A DNA stretch of 64,000 nucleotides from Didymella arachidicola. Taxonomy: Eukaryota > Ascomycota > Dothideomycetes > Pleosporales > Didymellaceae. Numbering within the stretch: the first letter of the stretch is position 1; the number at the start of each line of letters is the position of its first letter. Positions 33,438-43,773 of this stretch are shown piece by piece. The stretch lies in NCBI GenBank assembly GCA_016630955.3, contig CM049996.1:1426001-1490000 (forward strand). The letters run 5' to 3'. The translations under genes and the position numbers were made by a program. Under the pieces are notes generated by a model, which saw only the letters and a list, made by a program, of their open reading frames with translations, did not search any database and was not told the DNA's origin.

Positions 33438-33517
33438 GACGTTGGCAGGATTCGAACCTACGCTCCCGAAGGAAACAGATTTCAAGTCTGTCGCGATAAC
33501 CACTCCGCCACAACGCC
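33438..33517 (-). tRNA. tRNA-Ser (anticodon UGA)
   Basis: The 80-nt cloverleaf has no intron. The acceptor stem is GGCGTTG pairing with CAACGTC (one G-U), and the A box reads TGGCGGAGTGG. The anticodon stem is ACAGA/TCTGT with loop CTTGAAA, so the anticodon is TGA (complement of 33482-33484). A long variable arm (TCC-TTCG-GGA) is typical of tRNA-Ser. The B box reads GGTTCGAATCC. Confidence 0.95.
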
Positions 33518-33932
33518 AGTGTTCATATTCATGATTCAAAATAAAACATATGTAATCTACTTTGAAACACTGGCTGGTGAAGGTGGTCAGATTGAGAAGG
33601 TCAAAGTGACTGTTACACGAAGGAAGGGTACCGAGAACTAGGCTATGTGGGTCTACGGGATCATGCAGGAGGGTGGAGCCCTGATGAGCGATTACGTGTG
33701 CGCGCAGTGATATTTTGAAGACTCGTGAGGAAATGCTCGGGGGAGTCACAAACACAAGCGCAGGGACGCGGAAGCTATACATGTCGGAAGGTGGGTATAT
33801 AAACTTGAAACTGATTTGCCTCGCTAGAACGCCCGCTTGAAGCAATGTCTTTGACCTCGACCCCAAAAAAGTCAACTTTAACGCCTGTGTACTCTATTCC
33901 TACCACCTTTTTTGTGCACGACGATTGAGTCA
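33518..33932. other. Intergenic spacer between tRNA-Ser and the transcription-factor gene
   Basis: No gene is seen. It holds the upstream side of the tRNA and the 3' flank of the minus-strand transcription-factor gene. Confidence 0.5.
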
Positions 33933-36900
33933 TCACGACATCCCCGCATTAGCCATCTCCGTCGCGAAGTCCAAATCCATATCCATATCGAAGCTCAGCT
34001 CGTGGTCATCCCATACCGTGCTCGATGCTCTGGTTGTAGCAACGCTCGCGCTCACACCCGTGGAGCTGGTCGTGACGTCTAGTGGAATGACGGACTCGAA
34101 GCCCGAGCTCGTGGCCGGGTCCTGAAATTCAGAAGGTAGCTGGTCCCAACTAGGAATCTGGAAGTTGCCCATCGCTTTGCTCATGTCTAAATCGGTTGCT
34201 GCACAAGTCTGCTCTGTAATTGCTGCCATGCTCATACCTGAGGCGCGACGGGAAGCGGGAGTGGTGGGAGAGGCAGATATGGACGCAGTCAAATCGGGGT
34301 CGGAGGGTGATTGTGTTGACGGAACGCGGCGTACGAACTCATACATGCCAGTGGTTCCGGGGAGTGAACATTCGAATTGCGCAGCACGCGTGGGATCGTT
34401 AACTGGCAAGTTGAGGACGCCAAAAGCGTGCACGTTGTTGACGTTGAAGCTGGGATCGAGTTGGGTAGCGGCATTGAGACCGAGGTCTTCGAAGATCTCG
34501 TGTTGTGAGTGCACGCCTGTTCCCATCAATATCAGATTGATCATGTCGGGGTCGTCGATGTACGTACCTGGCACCTGGATGCTGTGGTCGATCCCATGCG
34601 CTCTCTTGAACAAATTCAGCCACTCCGGGTTATCGGCCGCAGTCTGGTGCCACGGGTCATCTGGCTCTCCGTAGAGAATGATGCGAGCCTGTTTTTGTAG
34701 CATCTCATCACTGACTGTTCCCGCTCCGTGCTTCTCGATACGCTGACGGGCGAATTGGCCAAGGCGCAGTGTTAAGACCTCCCAGCAAGTGGCCCGAGGG
34801 TGGCCATCGGGCGACTCAGAAGACGAGTAGTCTTGGGCTGTGGTATTCTGGAGGACGATGGGGCCTAAGTTCTGACCACCACCCCGATAGGCATCCGACA
34901 GGTTGGTCGTATTAGGAAGCAAGTATTCTAGGTCTTGGCTTCCGAGCATGACAGGCATGCGCTGTGCATCAGTCAGCAATGAACAATCGTTCGCACATAT
35001 CTCATTTTGGGCTCTTACACTGCAGCTGTTCTTATCGGTTGCCGAGAACGGAAATGGAGACTTGCTTTCGTTTGCAATCAGGTATGGAGGCATGGCGTTA
35101 GTGACATGAAGTGCCACTGAAGCGTCAAGACCACGACATCCCTTCCAGTTCTTCATGTCCGCCCCGTTACGGAACTCCTTTGACAGGTGGTCGATTCGGT
35201 CTTGCCACTTGGTGAATTCCATCGCGCAGAAGCCGCACCTTGAGTTGATATACTGTGCTTCCGACTTCCACGAGTCCATGGCTGGTGTCATCTTTACGTC
35301 GTGCATTAATCGTAGATGTTGCCGCAGATGGTCTTTGCGGTAGAATGTGCGAGACTCAATGCCCTTTTCTTCGCAAGCGGAGTGGTTGTGGGTTGCAAGG
35401 TGGTCCTTGGTGGGCTCGAGCTCGCCGCAGTATACACACTTGCTCTTACCGGTCGTGCTATCAGCAACGACCTCACCCAACGGCGCACATATCCACTTCT
35501 CCAGCGACAAGTGAAGGCTTTTTTCGTGCCGCGACCAATCATACTTGGACTTGAACCGGTCGGTACAGAACGTGCATTGGTAGAGGCGAAGAGCGTCTTT
35601 CTCGGTGGCCTTAGGCAATCCAGTTGGAAGACGTCGCCGCCTGCGCCTCTCTTTCGATTTCAAACTGTTTAGTGAACCAAGAGAATGCCTCGAACCGTGT
35701 GAGTAGGCAGTATTGTGAGAGCCAAGGGACCCAGAAGACATGTTCGTAAAGCCAGTCTCCAAGGATGAAAGGGAGGGCGCCCGGAAGACGGAGAAGCTGT
35801 CTGTGCTCTTGTTCGAAGAAATATGCTGATAACTGCTACTAATACTGCTGCTTTGAGGTGGATCAAAGGTTTCCACGGCTTGGGCGATAGCTGTCAGAGG
35901 AGCAGGTTCGTTTTCAGGGGGAGAGTGCTTCCATCGTTCGAAAGGATCTGTCGACGCGAGTTAACCTAGGACTTCATGCTGTTGCAACGCTGGCACAGCA
36001 GTTGCAATTTGACGTCCTGAGCCCAGTCGTGCACCACTCTCACGATGCAGCTCATTGACACGGAACTTGAAGAACCGGCCTACTGACTTTGTCGAGGATT
36101 GTGGCTGTTCGGATTCAGTGTGGGTTTGCTTACTCAGAGATTCCCAAGTCCTGCCCGCAGGGATATTAAGGGCTTGTGTGTTGGGTCGAATGCTAGGTGA
36201 CGAGCTTCGCTTCGGCCTCGCCTTCTGTCTTCGCCGTGTATTCGCCATCCAGTTCGAGATCTGACCTACGGAAAGGCCAGTCTCCTGGCCCAACAAATCT
36301 TTCTCTTCCTCCGTCGGGTATGGGTGATCGTGATGCGCGATCATCCAGTCCTTCAAGATCTTGACAGCAGCTCGGGGGAACCGAGCAGCGGCAGCGCCTT
36401 TCTTTGGCCCAAGATCACCGCTCTCGTCGTCGATAGGTCCGATGTGACCCTTTGATCGCAATTGCTTCCTCCGGGTAAGGCCCCCGAATTGATGCACATC
36501 ATCTTCGCCGACGACATCTAGGGTGTCCAAAGCTGTCCTCTGGGTTCGATACGGCATCAATTCAGGGTTGGAGAAGCTGCAGGGCCGATACAGATTCTTA
36601 CAGGGCGAGCATCCTGATGTGCCATCGCCGTTGGCGTTGTAAATGAAGCACTCGAGTGACCTGGACCGACAGTAGTCGCAAGGGTTGGAAGGCTTCTGGT
36701 ATCCTGGGAGCCAACTGGAGAAATCTGTGTTGAACTCCTCTGTCTGACTGTTGCCGGTCTCCAGAAAAGTGTCAAGGAGTTGACTGGGACTGGTCAGTAT
36801 CACGAACTGAGATAGTATGTCTAATGATCAGTGTTTGCGGTCCTCCTGTTTCGAAAGGTTGGAGGAGTTGGTCTGGGTAATCGCAATGACCGGGGTTCAA

Positions 36901-37043
36901 GGTCATTGGAATATTCACGACTCTACTCACCTCTCGCTCGTTTCGATTGCAGAAGCAGCTTGATCGGCCTGTTCATGTGCATCGGGCATAGCCGCTTCGC
37001 CAAAGTCGAAGAACTGCGCCATATCGGCGTTCGGAGCAGCCAT
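33933..37043 (-). CDS. Homeobox/C2H2 transcription factor with an added Zn2Cys6-like cluster, three exons (927 aa)
   Basis: Exons are 37043-36931, 36789-36134 and 35947-33933, with introns of 141 and 186 nt. The second splice restores WESLNPFERWKHSPPE, a phrase characteristic of fungal homeobox/C2H2 regulators. The start MAAPNADMAQFFDFGE lies in exon 1. Residues 75-108 carry six cysteines spaced C-x2-C-x6-C-x12-C-x2-C-x6-C, matching the Zn(II)2Cys6 spacing but without the usual basic patch. Residues about 173-229 form a TALE/KN-type homeodomain (FPRAAVKILKDWM, then SNWMANTRRRQKAR). From about residue 381 there is a C2H2 finger (YQCTFCTDRFKSKYDWSRH) and further Cys/His pairs (CVYCGE, FYRKDHLRQHLRLMH, CGFCAMEF). 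The C-terminal ~400 residues are acidic and Ser/Thr-rich, probably activating. The predicted role is a nuclear DNA-binding regulator; its targets are unknown. Confidence 0.88.
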
Positions 37044-38263
37044 GGCGAAGCCCAGTTGAGCTTGATTTGTCAGAACTTGACAATCGCCGACAGGAATGAC
37101 AACAAAGTGGTAGTAAACACGCCCTCTGACTGGGATCGGGAATATCAAAAGAGGACATAAGGCGTGTATGTAGAAATTGAGCGAAGATGCCTTAGAAGAG
37201 GTCTGCTCAGAGTCAGACTGGAGCACACTAGTCGTGCCCAGAACGGCTAGACTTGTCATTGCGAAGGGCGCGCAGTTGAACGACGGACCCACCATACTTA
37301 GGCGGGGTGGACCACCGACAAGAAACTGAACTTACTGAAGGATGCATTGCTGACTCAGGTGCCAATCACTGACCGCCGCTGCTTTGAGGTTGGTGTCGGT
37401 CCTCGTGTCTTCTGTTGAAGACTCTTCCGGCTCTCACAGCGAGGGTGGTAAAGTGTAGCGCACGCTCGTCACGGCCACGAATGCTGGACGGATGCCGCCC
37501 AAGCCAGGAGCCAAAAATTTCCATCGTTGCGACACTTCCCGTTCATTTTCAAGTAGCGGTGGTAATTGGCGTGCGCGAGTGCATTGTCGCCCTAAGATAA
37601 TTGGACATCTAGAAGGCAGTAGAACACGCGAATCTGGGGTTTCTTGCCGATTAGACGCAGGTGAGATGGGCGCCAAGAAAGGCAGCCGTAGCCGTGCGAT
37701 ATCGCGGTGCATTTGTAAGCTTTGTTATGGCGCTCGTCATAAGGTAAGAGCTGCGCAGCTGTGGTGCGGTGCAGCTGTGAGCATTGGCACCACTTTGCGA
37801 GCAGTGCGAGGTCGCGCAGTGAACGGTGAGGGTGCTTACTCGGACGGTCTTCTCCCGGTTCGTTTCGACTCCACAAAGGAAAGGCGGACGGAGCGAATGT
37901 CCAGTCTCCGAGGCTGAACTTCGGCTGATCATATTTCATTCAAATGGCAACAGGTGATCTTGGTGGGTGCGGACAATGAAAGTAAGGCTAGCAGATGCAA
38001 CATAGCACCTGCCTGTTGTCTCAATCGAATCAGGGCACCTCTGTTTCTGACGACACTACAACACTTCAGCACAGGTACCTGACAGAGTGCCATCGGTGAA
38101 CAGAACAGCAGCCGTACATAGAACCGAGACAGCAAGTTCGCACTTGCCCATGAAAATCATTCCTAGCTATGCTTCGCTCATGTGGACAAAGTGGCCTCCA
38201 AATGCAAGATCAAAGGGCAACAATTTGACAGCGCCAACCATGCATTGTCCAAATGGCTCAAGG
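37044..38263. other. Intergenic region / 5' flank of the transcription-factor gene
   Basis: This 1.2 kb shows no convincing gene. The longest frames (minus 37592-37939, plus 38087-38683) overlap others and look random, and the latter is antisense to the next gene. It probably contains the promoter and leader of the homeobox/C2H2 gene. Confidence 0.5.
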
Positions 38264-39034
38264 TCACCACGCCCCAGGCATGGGAGCCCCATACCCAGGA
38301 GCCCCATACCCTGGATGTTGTGTGGGCGGACTGGGCACCTCAGGCGGTGCGTATCTCATTCTCTCCATCCTCACCATGCCCGCGCTATCTCTCCTCTTCT
38401 TCTTCCTCGGCTTTTCGCTGGCGACCCTACTCACATCCGGTCCTGGCAAATACCCTCTATCTGCATACCCTGCAACCGCAAAAGGCGGCTGCGTTACCTT
38501 CCCATCGTCGTCAGCCGGCAGTCTCAGGCTTACCAGGCTGTAAAAATAGTCCAGCACCTCAGGGTACCTGAGCACGCTGGCGCGCCAGTCGAGGTCAATG
38601 CCACGCTTGAAGTCGGCGTGGGCTTCGGCGATCTGCGATTGCAGCTGTGCGATGGCGAGCGGATGAATGGGCGGCGCGCCTGAGAAGCGCATGTAGACGT
38701 CGTAGTGTGGGAGTGAGTTGAGATAGGCCGTTTGCGCGTGTTGCCGGATCGTGGTGAGGCGTTGGAAGGCGAGCTGGATGTGATGTCGCGCGTGGGCGAG
38801 GACCCATTCACTGCAGGTGTAGTGAGCGTCTTATGTCACATGGCTCGATTGACAGAATGCGATGCTGGAGTAATGGTAGATGTTTGGTTCATACCGTATT
38901 TCGTCAAGCCGATGGTCCATGGCCCTACCCTCGGCCTGGTCGAGGGCAATTTGCAGCCGCTCTGATTCGCAGGGACAGCCAGTATGGCTGGGGGCGCTAC
39001 ATATTGCGCAGTTGGGCACGGCATCCATTGTCAT
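38264..39034 (-). CDS. Conserved fungal unknown with N-terminal Cys cluster, two exons (228 aa)
   Basis: Exon 1 is 39034-38895 and exon 2 is 38810-38264, with an 84-nt intron (GTATGA...CTGCAG). The junction restores LDEIREWVLAHARHHI, which reads as one helix. The N-terminus has NCAICSAPSHTGCPCESERL, a compact C-x2-C-x8-C-x-C cluster that may bind zinc. It is followed by a helical region (LQIALDQAEGR, IQLAFQRLTTIR, LNSLPHYDVYM). The C-terminus has a basic patch (KPRKKKRRD) and ends in GYGAP repeats. I remember this arrangement as common in Pezizomycotina without an assigned function. The prediction is a soluble, possibly nuclear protein. Confidence 0.72.
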
Positions 39035-39734
39035 GGCCTCTTCAGAGGAGCTCCTTGTGCATCGTCACGGCCCAGCTAAGTAGCGGGCGGTCAGCGGGCG
39101 GTCAGCGGGCAGCAGAAGTCCAAGTCAAGAGTCTATAGTAGATAAGGCTGGCGATCAGGCACAGGCGGTGACAAGTGCATGTTACATGACGACGTTGGGA
39201 GGGACAGCGTGCGAATGGCTAGCTCTGTGCGGCTTGTGAGATGGGGCAGGTGTCGTGATGCGGAGTGAGTTGGCAGCGAGCTCCACAGCACTGCGGCCTT
39301 GGAAGCTCCTCGGCTGAGGCTGGACGGGTAGCAACCGACGTTTATGGATAGGTACGGTCCGATCTTCGAGTTTAACCTAGACCTTCACGATTTCTCGAGG
39401 CTTGAGCCCTGCCCATCGAGTCTTTTGGTGTTGTATCATGCCCTCGTCGCACTTACCCCGCAATATGCCAACCGACAAGGCTATCGGCACGACCTGCAGC
39501 TGTCACGCTAAAACCCGCCGGTCTGTGCACTGCTTGAATGCAACTTTCGATGCTTGGAGGTCGACACACAACACACTGCTTTCACGTACACGCCACCTCA
39601 CCAGGAGGATCCAAGCGCCTCCCTGATCACGTATACATCGCATCTCACCAGAGCATCCTCTGGATACGCCAACAAGTTTCAAAATCACGAACGAGCCTCA
39701 GAACGTCAACAGGCCTCAGCCGTCCACCACTACC
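39035..39734. other. Divergent intergenic region upstream of SNU23
   Basis: This 0.7 kb separates diverging genes and probably contains both promoters. It has a short GC-rich tandem repeat at 39082-39110 and no convincing frames. Confidence 0.5.
39082..39110 (+). repeat. 11-bp tandem repeat
   Basis: AGCGGGCGGTC occurs twice in tandem, followed by a partial third unit (AGCGGGC). Confidence 0.75.
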
Positions 39735-40379
39735 ATGAGCAAAGCAGGCGCCTACGGCAGCACCGGCGGCGGGGACACCGACTTCCGCAAAACATGGGAC
39801 CGCGAAGAAATGGCCGTCAAGGCCAAGGAGCGTGAAGCGCGCGAACGTGAAGAAGCAAAAGAGCGCTACGAAGCAAAGGCCGCAGGGAAGACGTATCGCC
39901 GGCGCGCATCCACACCTGAAGATCTGCGACAGACTGAAGCCCGCGCCGAGCGCATAGACTGGAGCAAGATGGTCGGCAAGCAAACCCTCACCTCTGCGGC
40001 TGCGGCAGTGGGCAAGCGCGGCAAGGGCGCGGGCGCGTACTGTACTGCATGTGACCTCACATTCAAAGACAACATCCAGTACATTGAGCATTTGAACTCG
40101 AAACAGCATCTCGTTGCTACAGGGCAGAGTGGAGAGGTCAAGAGGGCGACGCTGGAGGAAGTCAGAGAGCGGCTGAGGTATTTGAAGCGCAAGGCGGACG
40201 AGGCGAAGAGGGATGAGGTTGTGGATGTTGATGCAAGATTGGCGCTGGGGAGGGAGAGGATGGAGGCTGAGGCTGAAGAGAGGAGGAGGAAGAGGAATGA
40301 GAAGAGGAGGGCGAAGAAGAAGGGGGATGATAATGCTATGCAGTGGACGGGCGTAGGCGCTGATGGGGTTATTGCTTGA
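39735..40379 (+). CDS. SNU23: SNU23/ZMAT2-type U4/U6.U5 tri-snRNP zinc-finger protein (214 aa)
   Basis: This intact single-exon gene starts MSKAGAYGSTGGGDTDFRKTW. The order of features matches yeast Snu23 and human ZMAT2: a short N-terminus with RKTWDREE, a charged helix (KAKEREAREREEAKERYEAK), and the signature RIDWSKMVGKQ. A U1-type zinc finger follows at about residues 103-125 (YCTACDLTFKDNIQYIEHLNSKQH, split here as CTACDLTF and HLNSKQH), then a helix and a very basic C-terminus (RRRKRNEKRRAKKK). The length is as expected for the family. It acts in the nucleus as part of the spliceosomal B complex, near the U6 snRNA/5' splice site. The identification rests on motif order and is strong. 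Confidence 0.9.
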   Translation: MSKAGAYGSTGGGDTDFRKTWDREEMAVKAKEREAREREEAKERYEAKAAGKTYRRRASTPEDLRQTEARAERIDWSKMVGKQTLTSAAAAVGKRGKGAGAYCTACDLTFKDNIQYIEHLNSKQHLVATGQSGEVKRATLEEVRERLRYLKRKADEAKRDEVVDVDARLALGRERMEAEAEERRRKRNEKRRAKKKGDDNAMQWTGVGADGVIA

Positions 40380-40984
40380 GCCTGTTCAAATTGGTCGGTC
40401 TTGTCAGCGGAAAGATGAAGGATCGCATGGCATATCTCAGGCCTTGGTAAGGCATGAAAAGGCTCACCAGCCAGCCTCGTACAGCACAAGACGGACGAAA
40501 GCACCATAGTACAGCGCAAGTCGCGCGGCTCGAGGCTTTGGCCTGTGCAACAAAGGTTGCGACACAGTGGACAGACCTACAAGGGCCTTCATGCACGGCA
40601 ACCCGTCGTGACTTCATCTCATAGGCCTTGCAAGCTTAAAGATGCTGGAGCAGATAACAAGAGCTGGAGTGTATGGTGCATAAGAAAGAGGATCAGACGT
40701 CTTCCGCTCCACACGGGCGAAACGGCTCGGAGCTCGGGGCCATACATACCCCACCACAACAAGCATGCGATCTGGCGGCGCTGTGGTGCAATGCATTGAT
40801 TTATAAGCCAAGCTCCGTCCGAGGTGGGGAGCTGTAGTATTTACAATCAGCAATTACCGCTTCCGCGCTCTGCACATATACATAATATATTCGAAGTGCT
40901 CTGAGATATCTTGTATAACACTCCATACTAGTCATTCTTCGCCGCAGCTGTACAGCTTCCTGACTCGCACAACATCACGACATC
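40380..40984. other. Intergenic region / GST promoter
   Basis: No gene is visible. Downstream half elements such as TTATAAG (about 40800) and an AT-rich patch (TATACATAATATATTC, about 40877) precede the GST start and may be part of its promoter. Confidence 0.45.
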
Positions 40985-41748
40985 ATGGGCAGCACCGCCG
41001 ATACCATCACCTTTTACACCAACCACCGCTGCCCGTGGGCGCACCGCGCACACATTGTAGCGAAGGAGCTCGGGCTCAAGTACGAGGAAGTCATCATTGA
41101 CCTCGACAAGCCTCGTGAGCCATGGTATCTTGAAGTGAACCCGGTAAGTCTTGACAGCCTGTACTCGCTCCTGTGGAGCTCAGTTGCTGACGCTCCCAGC
41201 GCGGCCTCGTGCCTGCAATCAAATTCAACGACCAGATCATCACCGAGTCCGGCGTCGTCGCGCGCTTCCTTGCCGACGCATACCCCTCGGACCTCGTGCC
41301 CAGCAGCAACACTGTCGAGGGCGCGCTGACACGCGCGCGCATCAACTTCTTCGTCGACACTTGGTTCGACAAGGTCGGGTCGTACTGGTTCCAGATCCTT
41401 CGCTCCGATGACGGGGCGAAGAAGGAGGAGCTCGTGAAGGAGTTCGTGGAGAAGGTGGGCAAGGAGATTGAGCCGTTGCTCAAGGATGCGAACCCTTTCT
41501 TCGGTGGCAGTAAGAAGGTGACGCTTGCAGAGGCGTTGACGGCACCGTTCATTCTGCGTGTATATTCGTTCTCGAAGAATGGGCTGTTGCCGCAGAGTGT
41601 GCTGGATGGATTCGAGAAGTTGCCCAACTTCAACAAATGGGCCCAGGCAGTGATCAAGGAGGAGAGTGTGACGTACATCTGGGACGAGGCTGCGGTTCTC
41701 TCAGCGACGAAGCAGAGGATCGAGAGCTTGAAAGCGGCGGCGAAGTAA
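40985..41748 (+). CDS. Omega-like glutathione S-transferase, two exons (235 aa)
   Basis: Exon 1 is 40985-41143 and exon 2 is 41200-41748. The 56-nt intron (GTAAGT...CCCAG) joins VNP to RGLVPAIKF, which completes the conserved glutathione-site loop. The thioredoxin-like N-domain has RCPWAHR with Cys16 in the catalytic position, as in omega/dehydroascorbate-reductase-like GSTs, and TESGVVARFL for binding the glutathione gamma-glutamyl group. The C-domain is all-helical (TRARINFFVDTW, NKWAQAV). No targeting signal is evident, so it is probably cytosolic. Members perform glutathione-dependent thiol transfer, dehydroascorbate reduction or detoxification; the substrate here is unknown. Confidence 0.9.
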
Positions 41749-42337
41749 GTCTGCTGTGAGTGCTGTCTCATGGGATGACTGTATTAACTAGCAATGAGAC
41801 TCTCAAGGCTCTGGATGGTATGTTGTAACTACCAGTGTTCGTATGGTTCAGCCGTCGGTGAAGACATGATCTATCTAGAACAACTAAAAGGGTATACAGA
41901 GAGCCGGACTACATGCTTTTCGTAAGATGTTCGTTAGGATACTGACCTAGACGCTGTTCAACTTGCTGACAAAATAGGAAGTTGCCTTAGACTGAAAAGT
42001 ACAGGAAATAGGCTACATGATTGCGCGAAAAAGTTTCTTGTTGACTACCACCCAAAGATCAAAACAGGGACGCCCTACCAGATGGAAGCCAAGCGAGTGT
42101 GCCGACGATGCGCGCTGATGCAGGAGCGAAGGGACAGAACCGACGATGCGTTCTATGAAGCAAGGGACCAATCGAGCGCGCTGAAAGACGACGAGCCGAC
42201 CAAAGGACAAAAAGCAGGTTGAAGATGTTGTAGGGGTTGAAGGAGAAAAACATGGTGCTCAAGAACAGATCTTGACCCAAGATGATGGAGCCAGTGTCGG
42301 CGTACGTCAGTATCACTCAGTAGGCAGGTGCTCCCAC
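41749..42337. other. Intergenic region between converging genes
   Basis: This 0.6 kb lies between the 3' ends of the GST and APSES genes. It shows no convincing frames or RNA genes. Confidence 0.5.
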
Positions 42338-43773
42338 TCAGCAACGGGAGCCGCGACGAGCGCGCTTGGGCTCGGGTAGCGCAGCTGTGTTGCGAGCCAC
42401 TGCACCCATCGACATCAGGATCTCAGCCACCTCGAGCGTTCCAGGAGAACGGATCGCAGCTCCATCCGGCTCCTGCATGGGATCTTTTGACTCTTCCGGT
42501 GGGCTATTGACACCCTCGCCGTATGTCACTTTGGAGTGCGTGCGCTTCGTCCTGAAGCTTTCGTAAGAGTCCTCTGGAGATGGAGTCGGCGGCAAGAGCG
42601 GTGGCACCGAATGCTGAACGATCGGAGAGCTGAAGGTCGGCGAGAAGAAGGGTGAGCCTTCCCCACTGACTGAGGTGAAGCCGAGAGGACTGTACTGACT
42701 TTTTGGTGACAGGCGGCTAGGGAGGCATGCCTTGTGGCTGAGCTCAAGATCTGTGACATAGCCACTCTCCTGCCCTGGTGAGTAGGCACCGTGCTTCCAC
42801 ACTGGCGACGAGAAGAGTGGCCTTGCGGCCGTTGGAACAGGCGATGGCGCCCTGGGGGGTGGCAAGAGTTGGTACGCCACGCCCTCCTCCTTGAAACGGG
42901 CTGTCTCTGAGGCACAAAACCTCACGGTATCAGGGTTGATGATAAACTTGGTGTAGCCACGGTCATGAGGAGGTCGGCACATCTGAGGGAAATCGTTGCC
43001 GAAGACCGGTGTCAGCGCCCAGCGAATGTCCCAGCAGAATGTCGCTGCAATTTCACGGGCGGCCTGCCACGGAACCCAATACCCTGCGGCATGTCAGTAC
43101 GTCGTTGATAAAGACAGATAGTATTGCTGACCTTGACAGACCAAAGCTCCACCAGTGATACTGTAGCTGATATCCTTCATGCCTGGATTCATGTTTAATG
43201 CCTTCGCCGGTACGGTCTACAGTCGTCAGCCTTGATGTGAGCAACGAAATCTGACAGCATACCTTCGAAAACTTGCACGACTTGAAGAACGGTGTCATTC
43301 TAACGAGACCGACGTTGTAGTCCCAGACGACAACATACTCCTTGTCCTCGCCAGGTCTTTTGTAAGTGTACTGAAAGACTGCAGGCTTGTCAGCTGGCAG
43401 ACATCGTAGGCTGTGAGTCGCATCTACCTTCGAACGCATCGCGGCCAGTCTTGTTGAAAAAATCCTTCTTGTCACTCGCATAAGGAATGTGCCGCACACC
43501 CTTCTTGATGATCTCGCCAAGCGGAAAGACACGAAAGTCGCGATGGTAGGCATGGAGATCACGATCGTTGCCAGCCTCGTGAGGCGGGTAGTTGACATGC
43601 CCTATGGTCTTCGTTCCTTCAGAGAAGACAGGAGCATCTTTCGCCAGCTTCGTCTTCCGTGCTCCGACACCGCGTGGGGTGGAGTGCTGTATAGGCGGTG
43701 CGTACTGAGGCTCCGCGGCGCGGTGTCGGGGGCTGCTACTACTGGGCGAATTAAGAAGGGATTGGATGTTCAT
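42338..43773 (-). CDS. APSES/KilA-N-type transcription factor, Xbp1-like, four exons (430 aa)
   Basis: Exons are 43773-43428, 43378-43263, 43216-43132 and 43083-42338, with introns of 46-49 nt (GTAGAT, GTATGC and GTCAGC donors). The start is MNIQSLLNSPSS; the codons before it use only a TTG. The spliced DNA-binding domain reads in order DFRVFPLGEIIKKGVRHIPY, KKDFFNKTGRDAFE, VFQYTYKRPGEDKEY, CKFSKTVPAKALNMNPG, SYSITGGALVCQGYW and ATFCWDIRWALTPVFG. This is the APSES winged-helix domain in its Xbp1-like form. The C-terminal ~200 residues are Pro/Ser-rich with a final basic patch (PKRARRGSR). Family members are nuclear regulators of stress response, quiescence and development; the targets here are unknown. 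Confidence 0.85.
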
